Source: Adenanthera pavonina (taxonomy: Eukaryota > Streptophyta > Magnoliopsida > Fabales > Fabaceae). Taken from it: DNA of 64,000 nucleotides. A program made the translations under genes and the position numbers. Positions 1 to 12,276 of this stretch are shown here, in pieces; position 1 is the stretch's first letter, and every line of letters starts with the position of its first letter. The stretch lies in NCBI GenBank assembly GCA_026686845.1, contig JAIVEN010000037.1:1364001-1428000 (forward strand), given 5' to 3'. The notes below the pieces were generated by a model. The model had not been told where the DNA came from. It was given only the letters and a program-made list of their open reading frames with translations, and made no database searches.

Positions 1-668
1 GTTTACATCAGAGTTCTGTAAAATTGCTTCATTATTAGATATTAAGATATCAATATCTTCTATTGAATCAAATTCAGTTCCATTTGATGTAGATCTTCTT
101 TGTCTGATCTCTAATGCAGTTTCTACATATTCACCACTTGCTCTATCTTGTCCATACAATAGCAGCATTTTCTTATAGTATGGAATTGTCTTGTTTCTCC
201 ATATGGTAGCTTCAGATTTTGCCTAAGTAAAAAGAATTTAAAATTAATATTTATTCAATTGAAGTGATGAATATTTCTATTATTAATGATAGGACATAAA
301 AATATTAAATAATATTACTTCAATTAACTTATCCCATACTTCTAATTCAATAGTCCACAAATTTGTGTTTGAGTTCCATCCAAACCCACTCAAACCATTC
401 TTGAACAAGTCATAACAGGGGGTAAATTTGCTTTTCAACCTTTTCATATGATCTTTGATTTTAGTTTTGTCAAATTGTTCATCTGAAAACTTCTCTCTCA
501 TTTTCAACAAAATTTCATCTAGTGCTTTTGATATGAAGGCTCCTCCCTGTCTATTTCCCATATTGTGTTGATGTACATAGGCATCAATAAGAGCATCCTC
601 CATAGCATTGGTCCAAACACATTTTCCATCATTAGATGCATCAGGTATATCTCCTTGACTCTTTCACT
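1..668 (-). pseudogene. Myb/SANT-like ORF of a PIF/Harbinger transposon (decayed)
   Basis: Reading on the minus strand, 283-668 encodes a Myb/SANT-like DNA-binding domain: a Trp near the start (CVWTNAMEDALIDAY) and a second block with KDHMKRLKSKF and GFGWN. A second coding block continues at about 1-221 (WRNKTIPYYKKMLLLYGQD) after a probable intron and runs off the window. PIF/Harbinger elements normally carry such a DNA-binding ORF beside the transposase. A TGA lies three codons after the likely ATG at about 665, so the ORF looks broken. It is downstream of, and on the same strand as, the transposase remnant at 850-2100. A host Myb/SANT-like gene derived from such an element is possible but less likely given the stops. 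Confidence 0.7.
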
Positions 669-849
669 TTGACATATCCAAATTAACAAATAGATTATTG
701 AAAAATAACTAATACAATGTGTTCATAATGACAATACATGAAGAAAATATATTGATTTCATAATGATAATACATAAAGGAAATACAATTCATAGTGACAA
801 TATAGGAAATACAAAGAGTTGACAAGCCTGTATATTTATCAAGATATGT

Positions 850-2100
850 AATCATGCCACATAAAAGCTGCAATTGAGTCCCCTAATTAAACTTCCTCTC
901 ATTGCCTCTTCACTATCTTCCCTTTCACTACCACGCTCTCTATTTTCATCATTTTGGTCAGAAAGTTCACGATCTACCTCGGTTATAAGTTCTTGATTTG
1001 GATCAACACCCATCAAATAATTATGTAATATACAAGCAGCTAAAACAATTTTCTTTTGGGTATGAATATCAAAAGTTGGTGCACTTATGAAAATGGTAAA
1101 TTGCTTCTTCAAAACACCAAATGCTCTTTTAATGACATTTCGCAAAGAAGAATGTCGACGATTGAATAGTTCACGGGGATTTTGTGGTGTATTTCTTGAA
1201 TACTCTTTCAAGTGATATTGTTTTCCCCTTTAAGGTGTAATAAGTCCTCCCCTTAACATAAAACCAGCATCAACAAGCTAAAATTTACCTATACATAAAA
1301 TAAATACACTTTAGTAATATTAGTTATGGCTAACTTTAGAGTTTAAGAATATAAAACTTTACTAAATGGTACCTTGTGGAATTTTTAAGGGATCTTGGCA
1401 TCTTAATATATCTTTTAAAATTCTAGAATTAGATGTTGTTCCTTCCCACCCAGCCAAAACATAAGTGAATCTCATATTAAAAGAACAAACTACCAAAATG
1501 TTTTATGTGGGATAATCTTTCTTACCACGAAATTTAGTGGCATCTTGTATTGGGACTTTTACAGGCACATGGGTTTTATCAATTGCTCCAATACAATCCT
1601 GTGATAAAATAATCATCTTACATTTACATTTAAGTTGCTAATTTTTGGGTCAAGATGAAAGTAAAAGTCACCTTAAAATATGGGAAGAACCTATTGCTCT
1701 TGAATACTTCTGGAGTAACTTCTTCACCGGTGGGTTGTCTCAAATAATGACATTTTAACTCAATTAAAGCTCCTAAGACATTATGAAAATGGTGAGTTAT
1801 AGTTTCACCAGATCTTCGAAAAATGAAGTCAATGACACAATTTCTCACCCCATGCCTAATCAAATATAAAAACTTAGCAACTTGTTCTTCAATTGTTACT
1901 CGTTATGTTGATTGAAGACCACCTTTGCTTTATAATATAACACATAAGTTTGAAAATTCTTCAGGAGTCATTCGTATTATATCATGACATTTTGTTGAAC
2001 TCACAAGATATTTCATTTACTCATCTCGCGCTTGTCCTCTCTCTTCCCTTATGACTCTAGGAATTTGATTTATTCATTGTTGCTTTTGGGTTACATACCA
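850..2100 (-). pseudogene. HARBI1-like (PIF/Harbinger) DDE transposase, degraded
   Basis: Minus-strand blocks follow the HARBI1 nuclease order. At about 2060-1630 is the N-terminal region (RMTPEEFSNLC, then TIEEQVAKFLYLIRHGVRN). At about 1600-1500 is the first catalytic Asp block (DCIGAIDKTHVPVKVP). At about 1500-1375 is the middle block (RFTYVLAGWEGTTSNSRIL). At 1275-860 is the C-terminal block (VDAGFMLRGGL, then RHSSLRNVIKRAFGVLKKQF and ACILHNYL). In-frame stops occur at 1230-1232, where a residue before RGKQYHL is lost, and at two places in the N-terminal block (before MKYLVSS and after GGLQST). The blocks are separated by short introns or frame breaks. The family cuts DNA with a DDE triad and makes 3-bp TWA target duplications. 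This copy cannot make a full enzyme. Terminal inverted repeats were not located. Confidence 0.8.
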
Positions 2101-3537
2101 TACAGCCGCAAAGCAAACAAGTTGTATAACCACCATAATAAATACATGTCACATTAACTGTAGTTGTATTCTTGCTACCATTGTAATATTCTTTTACAAA
2201 AAGTGTGAATTTCATAAGTAGTATTCTCATTGACAATTAATGAAACACACTAATACAAAAGAGAATTAAGTGGAATATACCTCAATCGGGGTAAATGTGT
2301 TGATTCCTAGTGGCTTTCTTGATGGTTTTCTTATTTTATATCCACAAACTCTAGCTTCTACTAATCTTTTTTCCTATAAGTTAATCATAATAGTTTTAAA
2401 TAACAACTCACATGCAAGTTAAGTTAATGTAATTCTTTTAGTTCACATTCTAAGAATCTTTCACATAGGATATAGGGGAAATCAACAATAAAATATCTAA
2501 GAAAAGTATTAGCTCACAAGTAACTTCCCTTCTGGAAGCTAAGCCATCTTTGAGTCTAAACATTTCTTAAATAAACTCTATGAATTAGTGGGATTAGGTC
2601 ACTAAAATTTTAGGCCAAACAAATATATGCATATATGTATATATAAAAGGCATTAACATGTCCTAGTAAAAATATGTGCAATTGTTTGTGTCTTATATTT
2701 TATTGTTGAAAGATTAATGTAACCCATAAGAAGTTAATCAAAAGTAAGGAAATTATATTTTCAAGAGAAGAAAAACATATATAATTTTGATATCTTTCTG
2801 TTTTTTTGGGAGAGGGAGGGGGTTGATGGAGTTTTTCCCATATTTTAAGATGAGTTAATCACAGATATTTTCAAGAGAAGTAAGTATGTTGTTATGAGTT
2901 TTTCTTTTCTTTTTTTTTTTTTTGAAATGACTGCTTTCAGTTTTTTTTTTGTTCTTTTGGTTTCAATTAGTGAAGAAAGTAAGAATGGAAGATGAGACCA
3001 AAGAAGCACATATAGTGGTGACACGTAGACTTCATGACATGATAAATATGTAGTGCTCAGGCTTACACATTGTAATCCACCAAATAAGAGATACCCCAAC
3101 TTGAAAAAATTAGTCCTCCAATTGGTCTTGTAAGAAATATTTATTACCTGTCCAGAGGGTAGTGCTCTATATATTCAATCTAATATTAATTGAATTGTTT
3201 GAAAGAAAAGAGATATCCCAACTTGAAAAACTTAAGTCAACTATGATCAGATGATGATACTAACTACTATTGTCAATCTTCTATTTTTCTGACAAGCTGA
3301 GAATTATTTAGTATTTAATAGTTAACACCTAACAAACTTCTAGTATGTAGATGGTAGACTCAATTGTGGCTTCAGACTTTATTTTACATAAAAAATTCTA
3401 AACCTCGTCTTTGGGATGATACAAAAGGGGAAAAAATCAGGATAGCTTGATTCATAATCCAATCGTAATTTTGCGAGTGAAATATCTGTATTCTTGTCGG
3501 TTCAAGTATCAATAAAATCAAGGTATTTATTATTCAT
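2101..3537. other. AT-rich spacer, no gene seen
   Basis: On the minus strand, 2280-2375 has a short open block (KKRLVEARVCGYKIRKPSRK) that could be the first exon of the Harbinger transposase or of a neighbouring transposon ORF; I do not recognise it. The rest is AT-rich with homopolymer tracts (poly-T near 2905-2925 and 2941-2950) and no coding pattern. Confidence 0.4.
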
Positions 3538-4216
3538 ACTTGGAAATTCAGTTATTTCTAGTTAGAAATTTAGTTATTTTCATTTGAGATATTTGTTATT
3601 AACACTTGGAAATTTAGTTATTTCCAGTTGGGAAATTAATTATTGCTAGTTGGAAATTTAGTTATTCTCACTTGATAAATTTGTTATCCACACTTAGAAA
3701 TTTAGTTACTCCTTCTTGGAAAATTAGATATTGCCAGCTGGAAATTTAGTTATTTTCACTTGATAAATTTGTTATTCACACTTAGGAATTTAATTATCCT
3801 CATTTGGGAATTCAGTTATCTCTACTTGAGAAATTAGTTATCTTTACTTGGGAATTTAGTTATCTCCACTAAGGAATTCAATTATTTCCATCTGGGAAAT
3901 TAATTATCCCCACTTAAGAATTTAGTTATCTTCATTTGAGAATTCAATTATCTTCATTTGGGAAATTAGTTATCTTTACTTAGGAATTTATTTATCACCA
4001 TTAGGGAATACGGTTATCTCCACCTGAGAAATTAGTTATCCCCACTTGAAAATTTTGCAGTATGGATAATTAATTTTTCAAGTGGAGATAACTAATTACC
4101 CAAATGAGGACAACTAAATTTTCAACTGGCGATAACTAATTTCCCAAGTGGAGATAACTAAATTTTTCAAGTGAAAATAACTAAATTTCTAACTAACGAT
4201 AACTATTTTTTCATAC
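3538..4216. repeat. 22-bp minisatellite with an inverted arm (fold-back array)
   Basis: Twenty-three head-to-tail 22-bp units (type ACTTGGGAATTTAGTTATCT plus two bases) run from 3538 to 4043 with no length change. From 4064 to 4216 about seven units follow in the opposite orientation (type GGAGATAACTAAATTCCCAA plus GT), one of them 23 bp. The turn at about 4044-4083 can fold into a hairpin, because CCACTTGAAAA at 4042-4052 pairs with TTTTCAAGTGG. Units 2-12 repeat every 4 units (88 bp) and units 13-23 every 3 units (66 bp). There is no coding potential. It may be the inside of a fold-back transposon, but no target duplication was found. Confidence 0.9.
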
Positions 4217-4631
4217 AAGAATATTTTACTATTTTAGCACTATCGCTGGCGACCGGATCTTTGATGACCAGACCTTCAGTGATGTCACCGATGCCAACAT
4301 CGGTGAGGTAGGTAGGAAATGAGGAAATGAGAAGGGGTATTTTGGTCAAAAACTTTTTTTATTACCTATAAGGACCTAGGTTCTTAAAAATAATTTTAAA
4401 TTTTATAGTTCTTAATCTAGGAATATTTTGGTCGGAGGGCCCTTAAATGGGATTTCCCCCACATGTTTTTAAAAAAAAGGACAGTGTTCCATGTCATTTT
4501 ATCCATCTAAGCCTTTGAACCCTTGATAGTTCTCTTAGAACCCTCAACTCTTTCTATCGTGTGGCGTCAACACCGACGCTTGCATTCTGGATGTTAGCTG
4601 TAGTGAAAACTATTCATACCTTAATTGTATG
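4217..4631. other. Spacer between minisatellite and hAT element
   Basis: The segment holds a moderately GC-rich patch at 4230-4320 with a perfect short palindrome (CACCGATG, 4-bp loop, CATCGGTG), then AT-rich DNA. It may be the outer part of the fold-back element. No coding sequence is seen. Confidence 0.4.
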
Positions 4632-4639
4632 ATTATAAT

Positions 4640-5302
4640 TAGGGCTGTATAATGGGTCTGTCGACCTGGTCAGCCCGGAGTGGCCCGGTTATTTTGGGCC
4701 GGGTCGGGCTGGGTCAAAAAGGAAAAATTACCAACTGAAGAAGGACCGGGCCGGGCCAGCTGTGGGCAAGCAACATGCCCGTCCCGCCCAACCTGGCCCA
4801 ATATATATATATATATATATTTCAATTTTCTCATATTTTTTTATTTGTTAAAAATATTAAATAATTTTATATAATTGTTTTTCCTTCTTATACCTTATGT
4901 AATAAATTAATTTTATAATTATAATAGATATGTTTTATTATTTTAATTTTTAATTTTATTTTAAATTTTAAATCTATTTCATAACTTAATATTATATAAA
5001 ATAAATAATGTATAATTGTTGAGTATTTATAATTTTGATAAATATTACTTTGTAATCTAATATTATTTTCTATAAGAATATATTTTAAATGAAACTAGTT
5101 ATATTTTTATTAAAAAATTAAATTAATTAATTAATTTATTTTTTATTTTTTTTGAACGGGCCAAAACCCGGCCCGGTATTGACCCGGCCCCGGCCCCGGT
5201 CTGGTGAAGGACCGGGCCTGGCCACGAGCCGAGAAAATCGGCCCGGGAGTGTTTCGGGCCGGATACCGGGCTGAGGTGATGCCCGACTCATGCACACCCC
5301 TA
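4640..5302. mobile_element. hAT-type MITE, complete, with 8-bp target duplication
   Basis: The 663-bp element begins TAGGGCTGTATAATGGG and ends with the reverse complement of TAGGGGTGTGCATGAG. It is flanked on both sides by the identical 8-mer ATTATAAT (4632-4639 and 5303-5310), the size typical of hAT elements. Both ends, about 120-150 bp each, are full of GGGCCGGG-like motifs in opposite orientation, as expected of subterminal transposase-binding repeats. The centre (4800-5150) is very AT-rich and non-coding. It is therefore non-autonomous. The perfect duplication suggests the insertion is not very old. Confidence 0.9.
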
Positions 5303-5310
5303 ATTATAAT

Positions 5311-7358
5311 TATATAATCATATAATCAACCAATCAGCAGCATGTTGATCTCTGAATGGGAAGGATTATTACAAATAGTAACAAGAGACCCATAGAGATG
5401 AATCTGCCCCTTCAAATCAGAGAATTAATGTACGGCTGTCCGCACATTAAAGAATTACCAAGAGTGAATAAGTTTTACTGGTACAAGCGAGCGAGACAAA
5501 TGTCTCATGAAACAAAATTCTATTGATTAATCATTGCAAGCAAGCTTGGCTTATTTCAGCAGATCCTTTTTGCAACAAATAATACAGTTATTTCTACAAA
5601 CATATTTGCATCTTTTATATCTAGCTACCAACTCATTTGCGTCTTTAAAAAATGTAGTTGAAAGAAGAAATACTATTAGAGGATAAAAATATCACATGAA
5701 AAATTTATATTAAAAAATCTTTTTTTAATAAATTATAAGTACTAAATGACTAATTTTTTCATAAAATTTGATACTAATCCTTTTAACTCTCAGTATTAAT
5801 TCGTATGACTTAATTAAAAGACTCTCATAAAAAAAGACTAGAGGAAGCAGTAAAATATCATAAAATTTCATAAGAAATTTGATTCTTAAAAATAATTATA
5901 ACTTTTAAGATATCTTTTTTCCTTTTACAATGGTTTGTCTAAACCTAGACCTCTGAATTTCACTCTATCCTTACTATTTAAACTAAGCTCAAATGGGCAA
6001 CTTTCAAAATCTTTTGCTATAAATTTAAATTCTTGTATACACATAACTTTTTCATTAAGTCAAAATAAAGGGTGCAATGAGTATTCCAAGTGATTAGAAA
6101 TCAAATTAGTTGGATTTCACTCTCAAACTTATCACAATCCTTGTCAATTAAATCTTGATAAAACATTTCTAATTTCATTGGTTGAAAATTAAAATATATA
6201 ATATTATTATGTTCATATTTTTGAATTCGTTAACAGTAATTATTTTATTTAAAGAAATAATAACAAAATATTTTATATTTATTAAATTTATTTTGGCACT
6301 TTATTTTATTTTATTCATCAAACATATCCTTTTAAATGTGGCTAAAAAATATCCTATTAATTCAATTATTTATCATGTAATTAATATCTGTATATTTTTA
6401 AAAGTTAGGGCTGCTAGAATTGTTATTATTTAAAAAAATGATTAAAATTAATATTAAAATTTACATTACATTTTTTTAAAAAATATTGTTGAGTTTAAAA
6501 AAATAATTTTTATATTAAAATTTCATCTGAATTATTCTAAAATTTGATACTTAATCTTATAAAACATGATGATAATTTATCCCTTTCAACATGTGGGAAG
6601 AATGCTATTTTATATTTAGATGTAATAATACTCAAATTTCATACAACATATTAAACAATTACAAAAAATGATGATAGTTTTTAAAACCCTTTCAACATAA
6701 ATCAATTTATGTGATGTATGAATATTCCAAGTGCTTAGAAAATACAAATAGGTTGGCACTTGGGGATATTTCAGTTTGAATCCATGACAATGCTTGTCAA
6801 TGTCAATTTTTTTTAGCATTAAATATTCTAATCAACAGTTAAAAATTAAATTTTTTTAAGATACATATATTATTAAAATAAATTTTATTTTTTTAAATAA
6901 AAATTTTTATACATATTTTTGAAAATTAAATTCAACATACTATACTTAAAAGAAATTAGTTATCTAGCAACTATGTCGGCAAGTTTCTCCGCGTCAATTA
7001 ATCTTGTCTCGTACTACGCATCCTGGAGTCTACCCTCCTTCTGCGTCTTCGTGGCGGGCCGTGGCCCCAAGCAAATTTTTTTTTAATAATATTATTATTA
7101 CAAAATATCAGAAAAGATATCCGGCACCAAGCATTTATTATAACCTGACGTCCATCTTTTCGGAGGTGGCCCCTCAGGCGACAGTTCATTTATATAAATT
7201 AGTACTATCTGTTCACCATAAAAAAATTAGTACCACTTGAATATTTTGTATTATCCAATGATATTTAAGCATTATTGAATTTAATTGACAGTAATTCTTT
7301 TAAAGTCATTTTTTTATTTATAAAATTTAAATCCTCAATGTTACTCAAGAGAGATTAA
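5311..7358. other. AT-rich intergenic DNA
   Basis: No gene is seen. A GC-richer patch at 6978-7180 (containing GTGGCGGGCCGTGGCCCCAA) has short open frames on both strands but no recognisable domain. Open frames near 6182-6433 and 6616-6819 are chance products of AT-rich DNA. Confidence 0.5.
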
Positions 7359-7465
7359 CCCTCCGTTTAAGGGAAAACTAAGAAAAAAGAAAAATTTGGA
7401 AAAAAAATCTAGATATCTCCATATTTAAGTTTTTTTTTCTATTTTTTTCTATTCCAAATAAAGCC
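7359..7465. mobile_element. Tourist-like MITE, family A copy 1
   Basis: This 107-bp element is flanked by TAA on both sides (7356-7358 and 7466-7468). It starts CCCTCCGTTTAAGGGAAAA and ends ATTCCAAATAAAGCC, matching the ends of the copies at 9682-9834 and 27407-27556. The internal CTAGATATCTCC block is shared as well. The three-base TWA duplication fits the PIF/Harbinger (Tourist) group. Confidence 0.65.
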
Positions 7466-7468
7466 TAA

Positions 7469-9467
7469 GTTTCTCTTATCTCACCCATGCAAACACATTA
7501 GTAAATTAGCATTTTTTACATTATCAAATATAAGCAAATTTTAAAAAAGAGAATTGATCTAAATTATAAGAAAAAAATATAGATCTTTGCAACAAAAAAT
7601 ATGATATTCTCAAAATAACTCTCATCAAATCAATAAGTATTAATTAATCTAGAGAAAGAAAAAAATCATTAATTGAGGTCAATTTCAAAAGAATAACATA
7701 TTTGACTACAAATTAAATGACCTTAATTATCTTTATTAGTATGTGTAAAGTAATTTTTTTATTTATATTTGAGACTGATTGGAGTTCCATTTTTATTTCA
7801 CTTTTTTTTCAAATAAAAATTTAGAATATAAAACCTCTACCCTATATGTTTTGAAGACTAAAAAAATCATTAAATAATCTAGATTATTATAAAATTTAAT
7901 AGTATTTTATTAAAATATTCTTGAGTTAAATTTGGTTAACATATATCAAAAGAGAATTAAAAATATTGATGAGGAATAAAATAATAAAAAATATAATTAA
8001 TATTTTATCAATATTCTAAAATAATAAATATAAAAAATCTTAAAAACCCTAAAACAATCATTTTTACTGAGAGTATTTAAACATACATGTACGCATTTCT
8101 TTAAACATGTAATTTTAATTTAATTTCACTTGGGGTTGAGTTTGCTGTCAAATTGACCAAAACAAAGTAAACCCAAGAAGATTAATGCATCAGATAAAAG
8201 GACTTATCAGGGAGTATGGTTCTCATTCCTCCATGCATCTCTTTCCCTGATGAGAGCCTTTTCCTCACTGAGCATTGCGGACCTACCCATTATTCATTTC
8301 CCACAAAAAAAAAAAAAGAAAAGGGGGGGGGGGGGGGTGTGCGTTAGAAGATACACGACGAACAAAAAGCCAGTTGGTTGGCACAACCCATAGTGACAAT
8401 GGTGGCAAAAGTTCAAGAATATCAATTTTGAGATAAAGACTATTAATATCAATATTAGTATATAATATACAATTTACAGAAAATCACACTATTTATATAA
8501 GTCCTTAACTATGCATCTTTCCCTGATTGGCTTGTAAGAAAAAAAAATTATATTCAAAGATTCATTATTAGCAAATTTATATTAAATTATCTTCAAATAT
8601 AATTATTTTTAAGGATTAAAATCTATTATTATATGTTATAAAATAGAGGTCAAAAGTATAATATGTCCTTATTCAAAACCATAAAATTTTTAAAACTAGA
8701 TTGTCTTATTCTATGCATTGCACAGGATATATTAAAATATAAAGAAATATGATATTATTGAATAGATATAAATTTAAATTTACAAAAAATATAAAAAATA
8801 ATCAAACAATTTGTAACTAACCAATAAATATTTAAAAATTATTTTCAAGGAAAAAAATTGAGGTAGATTAAATAAAAAATAATAATGAGAAAAAAATTAA
8901 TTTTAAAAATTGTAATTTGAAATAAAAATAGACGATAAGAAAATTTAAATAAAAAATAATTTAAAAAATATCAATACGATGCTATACTGAATTATGAAAT
9001 TAAAATTGTATAAAAATATAAAATAAAAAGAAAGGGAGATAATGGGGATGGAAGTTGAGATCATAGGTAAGATTTTAAACAATTTATAATTATAATTTTT
9101 TATTTGGAATAGTTAAAAATATAAAAATAATGTTCATTAAGGCACTGTTATAAACAGTAACTTTTCTTGAGAAATATTGTTATATAAGGGATACAATACA
9201 AGACTTTTTGACCTCTGACAGTAAATGTTATAAATTATAAAATTTATTAATAACTTCAATTCTTTTGAATTAATGAGTTTTAAGATCTTTTATAATATTA
9301 GAAGTGCTTACTGCTTAGAAAACAAGTGGTCAAAATTTCGTTGTCAATCTTTTTGTCTTTTTTTTCCTTGTTACTTCATTGTCAATAATGCTTGTCGATC
9401 ATTTTTATCTTGGGACTTTAGGGCACCAATAGACTAAAATCAAAAATGAAAAAGGAAAATAGAAAGG
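7469..9467. other. AT-rich intergenic DNA with a poly-G run
   Basis: No gene is seen. A poly-A/poly-G junction lies at 8304-8337 and ends in 15 consecutive G. The surrounding sequence is low-complexity and AT-rich. Confidence 0.5.
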
Positions 9468-9537
9468 ACTTGGTCTATTCTATTATTTATTATGTAATTA
9501 AGACTTGGTCTATTCTATTATTTATTATGTAATTAAG
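9468..9537. repeat. 35-bp perfect tandem duplication
   Basis: Two identical 35-bp units, each starting ACTTGGTCTATTCTATTATT, lie head to tail (9468-9502 and 9503-9537). The matching place in copy 2's flank (about 43040) has one partial unit only, so the duplication arose in this copy. Confidence 0.9.
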
Positions 9538-9681
9538 TTTTAAAAGCTTTGGCAGCTAATTTTGTTGGGCATTACCAATTACTTACCGGAAAGAAGTAGG
9601 TACACCAGTTTCATTTTCAGTTTCCCTATCTTGACCTGGAAAAAACTTTCACATATAACGTAAAAGCTCAGTAATATCTTA

Positions 9682-9834
9682 CCTTCCGTTTGGATGAAAA
9701 GAAAAGAGGAGGAAGAGGAAAATTCGAAAAGAAAATAAGAAAAAACTTAGATACCCCATTATCTAGATTCATTTTTATTTTTTCTTATAGTATTTCTCCC
9801 CCCCGCCCATTTTTTTCCTATTCCAAACAAAACT
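9682..9834. mobile_element. Tourist-like MITE, family A copy 2
   Basis: This 153-bp element is flanked by TTA (9679-9681 and 9835-9837). It starts CCTTCCGTTTGGATGAAAAG and ends CTATTCCAAACAAAACT, sharing both ends and the internal TATCTAGATTCATTTTTA block with the copy at 27407-27556. No coding sequence is present. Confidence 0.7.
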
Positions 9835-11902
9835 TTAATGTCCTGCTTGAAATTTATTCTTAATTACTTCCACAACACACACAGGGATCATATCTATGTA
9901 TGTATGTTATTTTGCAAAATAGTAGGTACAATTGGACGTATGCATTCTGTATTTATAATAGTGATAACGTTCTTTATTTGGTGAGTTTGTTTAATTTTTA
10001 AATTTGGAATAAGCCAATTGCGCAATGTTATAGAACTCCAAAAATGCATATAGCACTGTAGAATAATATCTTTGTAGGACTGTAAGGAAAAGAAAAAAGA
10101 AAAAGTTGTGTTAAAACATTTTTCAATTATCTTAAATATAATATTTTCTATCATTTTGAAAATCATCTCAAAAGATTTAATGAAATAGTTTTACTTTAAT
10201 TTATTGCCCTTTTTAGAAGATATGATTAGATAATTCAATAAAATTATAGAAATTATTTTTAGGGTAAATTATGAATAAATCTTCTATTCTTCTACATTTT
10301 GATGAAATTATACAGACATTTATTATATTTTCCCAAATTTATATAAATTTTCATTTAAAATAATAAGTAAATTACATAAATGTTTCCTAAATTATTTTAT
10401 AATTAGATAGAAATTAATTAATTCCTTCTATTTTTAAAACTCACACAATTTTTTGAAGTAAAATAAATTATATAATTTTTTTTCTGAATTTTACTGAAAT
10501 TACTCATGCTTCTCTTTTGTTTTTGGGAAGATTTATGTAATTTAAAAAATTAAGAAAAGTATATGTTCTTTACCTTTTTTCAAAAAAATCTATAGACTTT
10601 GGGAATGATGGAAAATTTTTATAATTTTAACAAAATTCAAAGAGACATAAGCAACATTTTTAAAAACAGAGACCCAATCAATATAATTTAATAAATCTAA
10701 AGAAATTGTATAATTTATTGTTGCTAATTAATAGTAAAGATATCTTATGGACCAAAATAAAATATTAAAGCTATTTTAATTAATTTATAGTTTGTTCTTT
10801 TGTTATTTTTATTTGTATTTTTCTAGCAATGAATATGCGATTCTCACGTAAGCATGCATCAATAACTATCGTACATTTGAGTAGGATAAGGATGTATCCC
10901 TAAGAAAGTTAAACTAAGAAATTAATAAATTCAGATGCTATTTGAATTGTCAACTTCGCATGGCAAGCGTTCACCGTCAACTTTTATGAGTCAATTGGCT
11001 ATTTATTTTCCGGCAAAAAACTCGGCTATTTATTTCTCGTCTGGATTTTTCTTTACTTAAATAATGATGATTTTGAAAATTCAAGAGACTTCTCATTTCA
11101 ATTTATTTTTGGTCAGATGAAACTTAACTTGATTAACATGAACTAATAACTTGTAAAAAAATGTTATTGGTAAATCACATTCACTTCAATTCTCATATAT
11201 AGATATATTAAAAATTATATTTTTTATGTCAATTTATTAAAAAATGTATACAGAAATGTGATTGTAAATTTTGAAATTTAAACAGAGATTTGTGATGCTG
11301 GAAAAACCTTCATAAGATGTTCCATTACTATTTAAGGGTAATGTCAATTAATTTTGTAGATAGCCTTGGGTTGTCTTTAGACCCTAACTGGTAGCATAGA
11401 TGTTTGGGTCCTTATCGTTGTAGCCATAAAAAATTTACTAAGGAATGAATGTATAAATTCGTTAGTTTAGCATGTGCAGGAAATGAATAGAGATTTGTTA
11501 CTGTTGATTTGGACAACTAATCTATGAATTATACCATGTAATCTCCTAAATTTTGTTCTAGCCTTTTTATTTAAAAAAAAAAAGGAATGTAAAGAAGTAA
11601 GGGTTTATAATTTACTTCATTGTTAATAATAGTAATAAAAAATAATAACAGAATAAAAATAAATTCTCATATTTTATCTAAAAAATAATATAAAGAAACA
11701 AAATTTGTTTAAATAATGATAATAAAATCATTATAGACTTTATAGAAAAAATTTTTATTTGTAATATTCCATTTTCTCTCCTTTCTTTCTTTCGTTCCTT
11801 CATACGTATCAAACGCGGTTGTATTGCATTTTCATTAAACTCGTTTGTTATATAGAGTTGAAAAGGAAGAAGATCAACAATATAATACTCAAGGAAAAAC
11901 AC

Positions 11903-12276
11903 AGAAAAATCTCAAAATATAAAAATAATTATTAGAAAGTTTTAAAATTCTAAAAAACTACACCTACGTTCTATTGGTATAAAGTCCTAAAAATGGGTAT
12001 AAAAAATTTTATTGTTAAGTATAAAATTATCGAGAATGAATATAAAACATTGAAACATGATTTTATACTCAATACTAAAGTTTTTTATACTCATTTTTTA
12101 AGATTTTATACTAATGAGATTTGAGTGTAGTTTAATGTTAGAGCACTAGCTATTTTGTACTCAATAATAAAAATTTTTATACTCATTTTTCAGAATTTAC
12201 ATCAATGAAATTTGGGTATAATTTTTTAATATTTTGGGACTTTATAATAATTATTTTAATGTTTTGAGATTTTTCT
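11903..12276. mobile_element. MITE-like element with long imperfect inverted repeats
   Basis: The first ~120 bp (from AGAAAAATCTCAAAATAT) and the reverse complement of the last ~120 bp match in order: AGAAAAATCTCAAAA, ATAATTATTA, TAAAGTCC, AATG-GTATAAAAA and AGTA-AAAAT. This gives a ~374-bp structure able to form one long hairpin. It has no coding sequence and no convincing target duplication. It is absent from the matching flank of copy 2. Confidence 0.55.

Noticed and set aside
3538..4216. CRISPR-like array
   Set aside because: The units abut with no unique spacers and the setting is a plant nuclear genome; it is a minisatellite.
6182..6433. Open frame rich in Ile, Phe and Leu resembling a membrane protein
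   Set aside because: It is a by-product of AT-rich DNA; there is no homologous domain, no splice context, and no counterpart elsewhere.
7004..7240. GC-richer open frames on both strands
   Set aside because: No domain, codon pattern or splice sites could be recognised; kept only as a note in the spacer.
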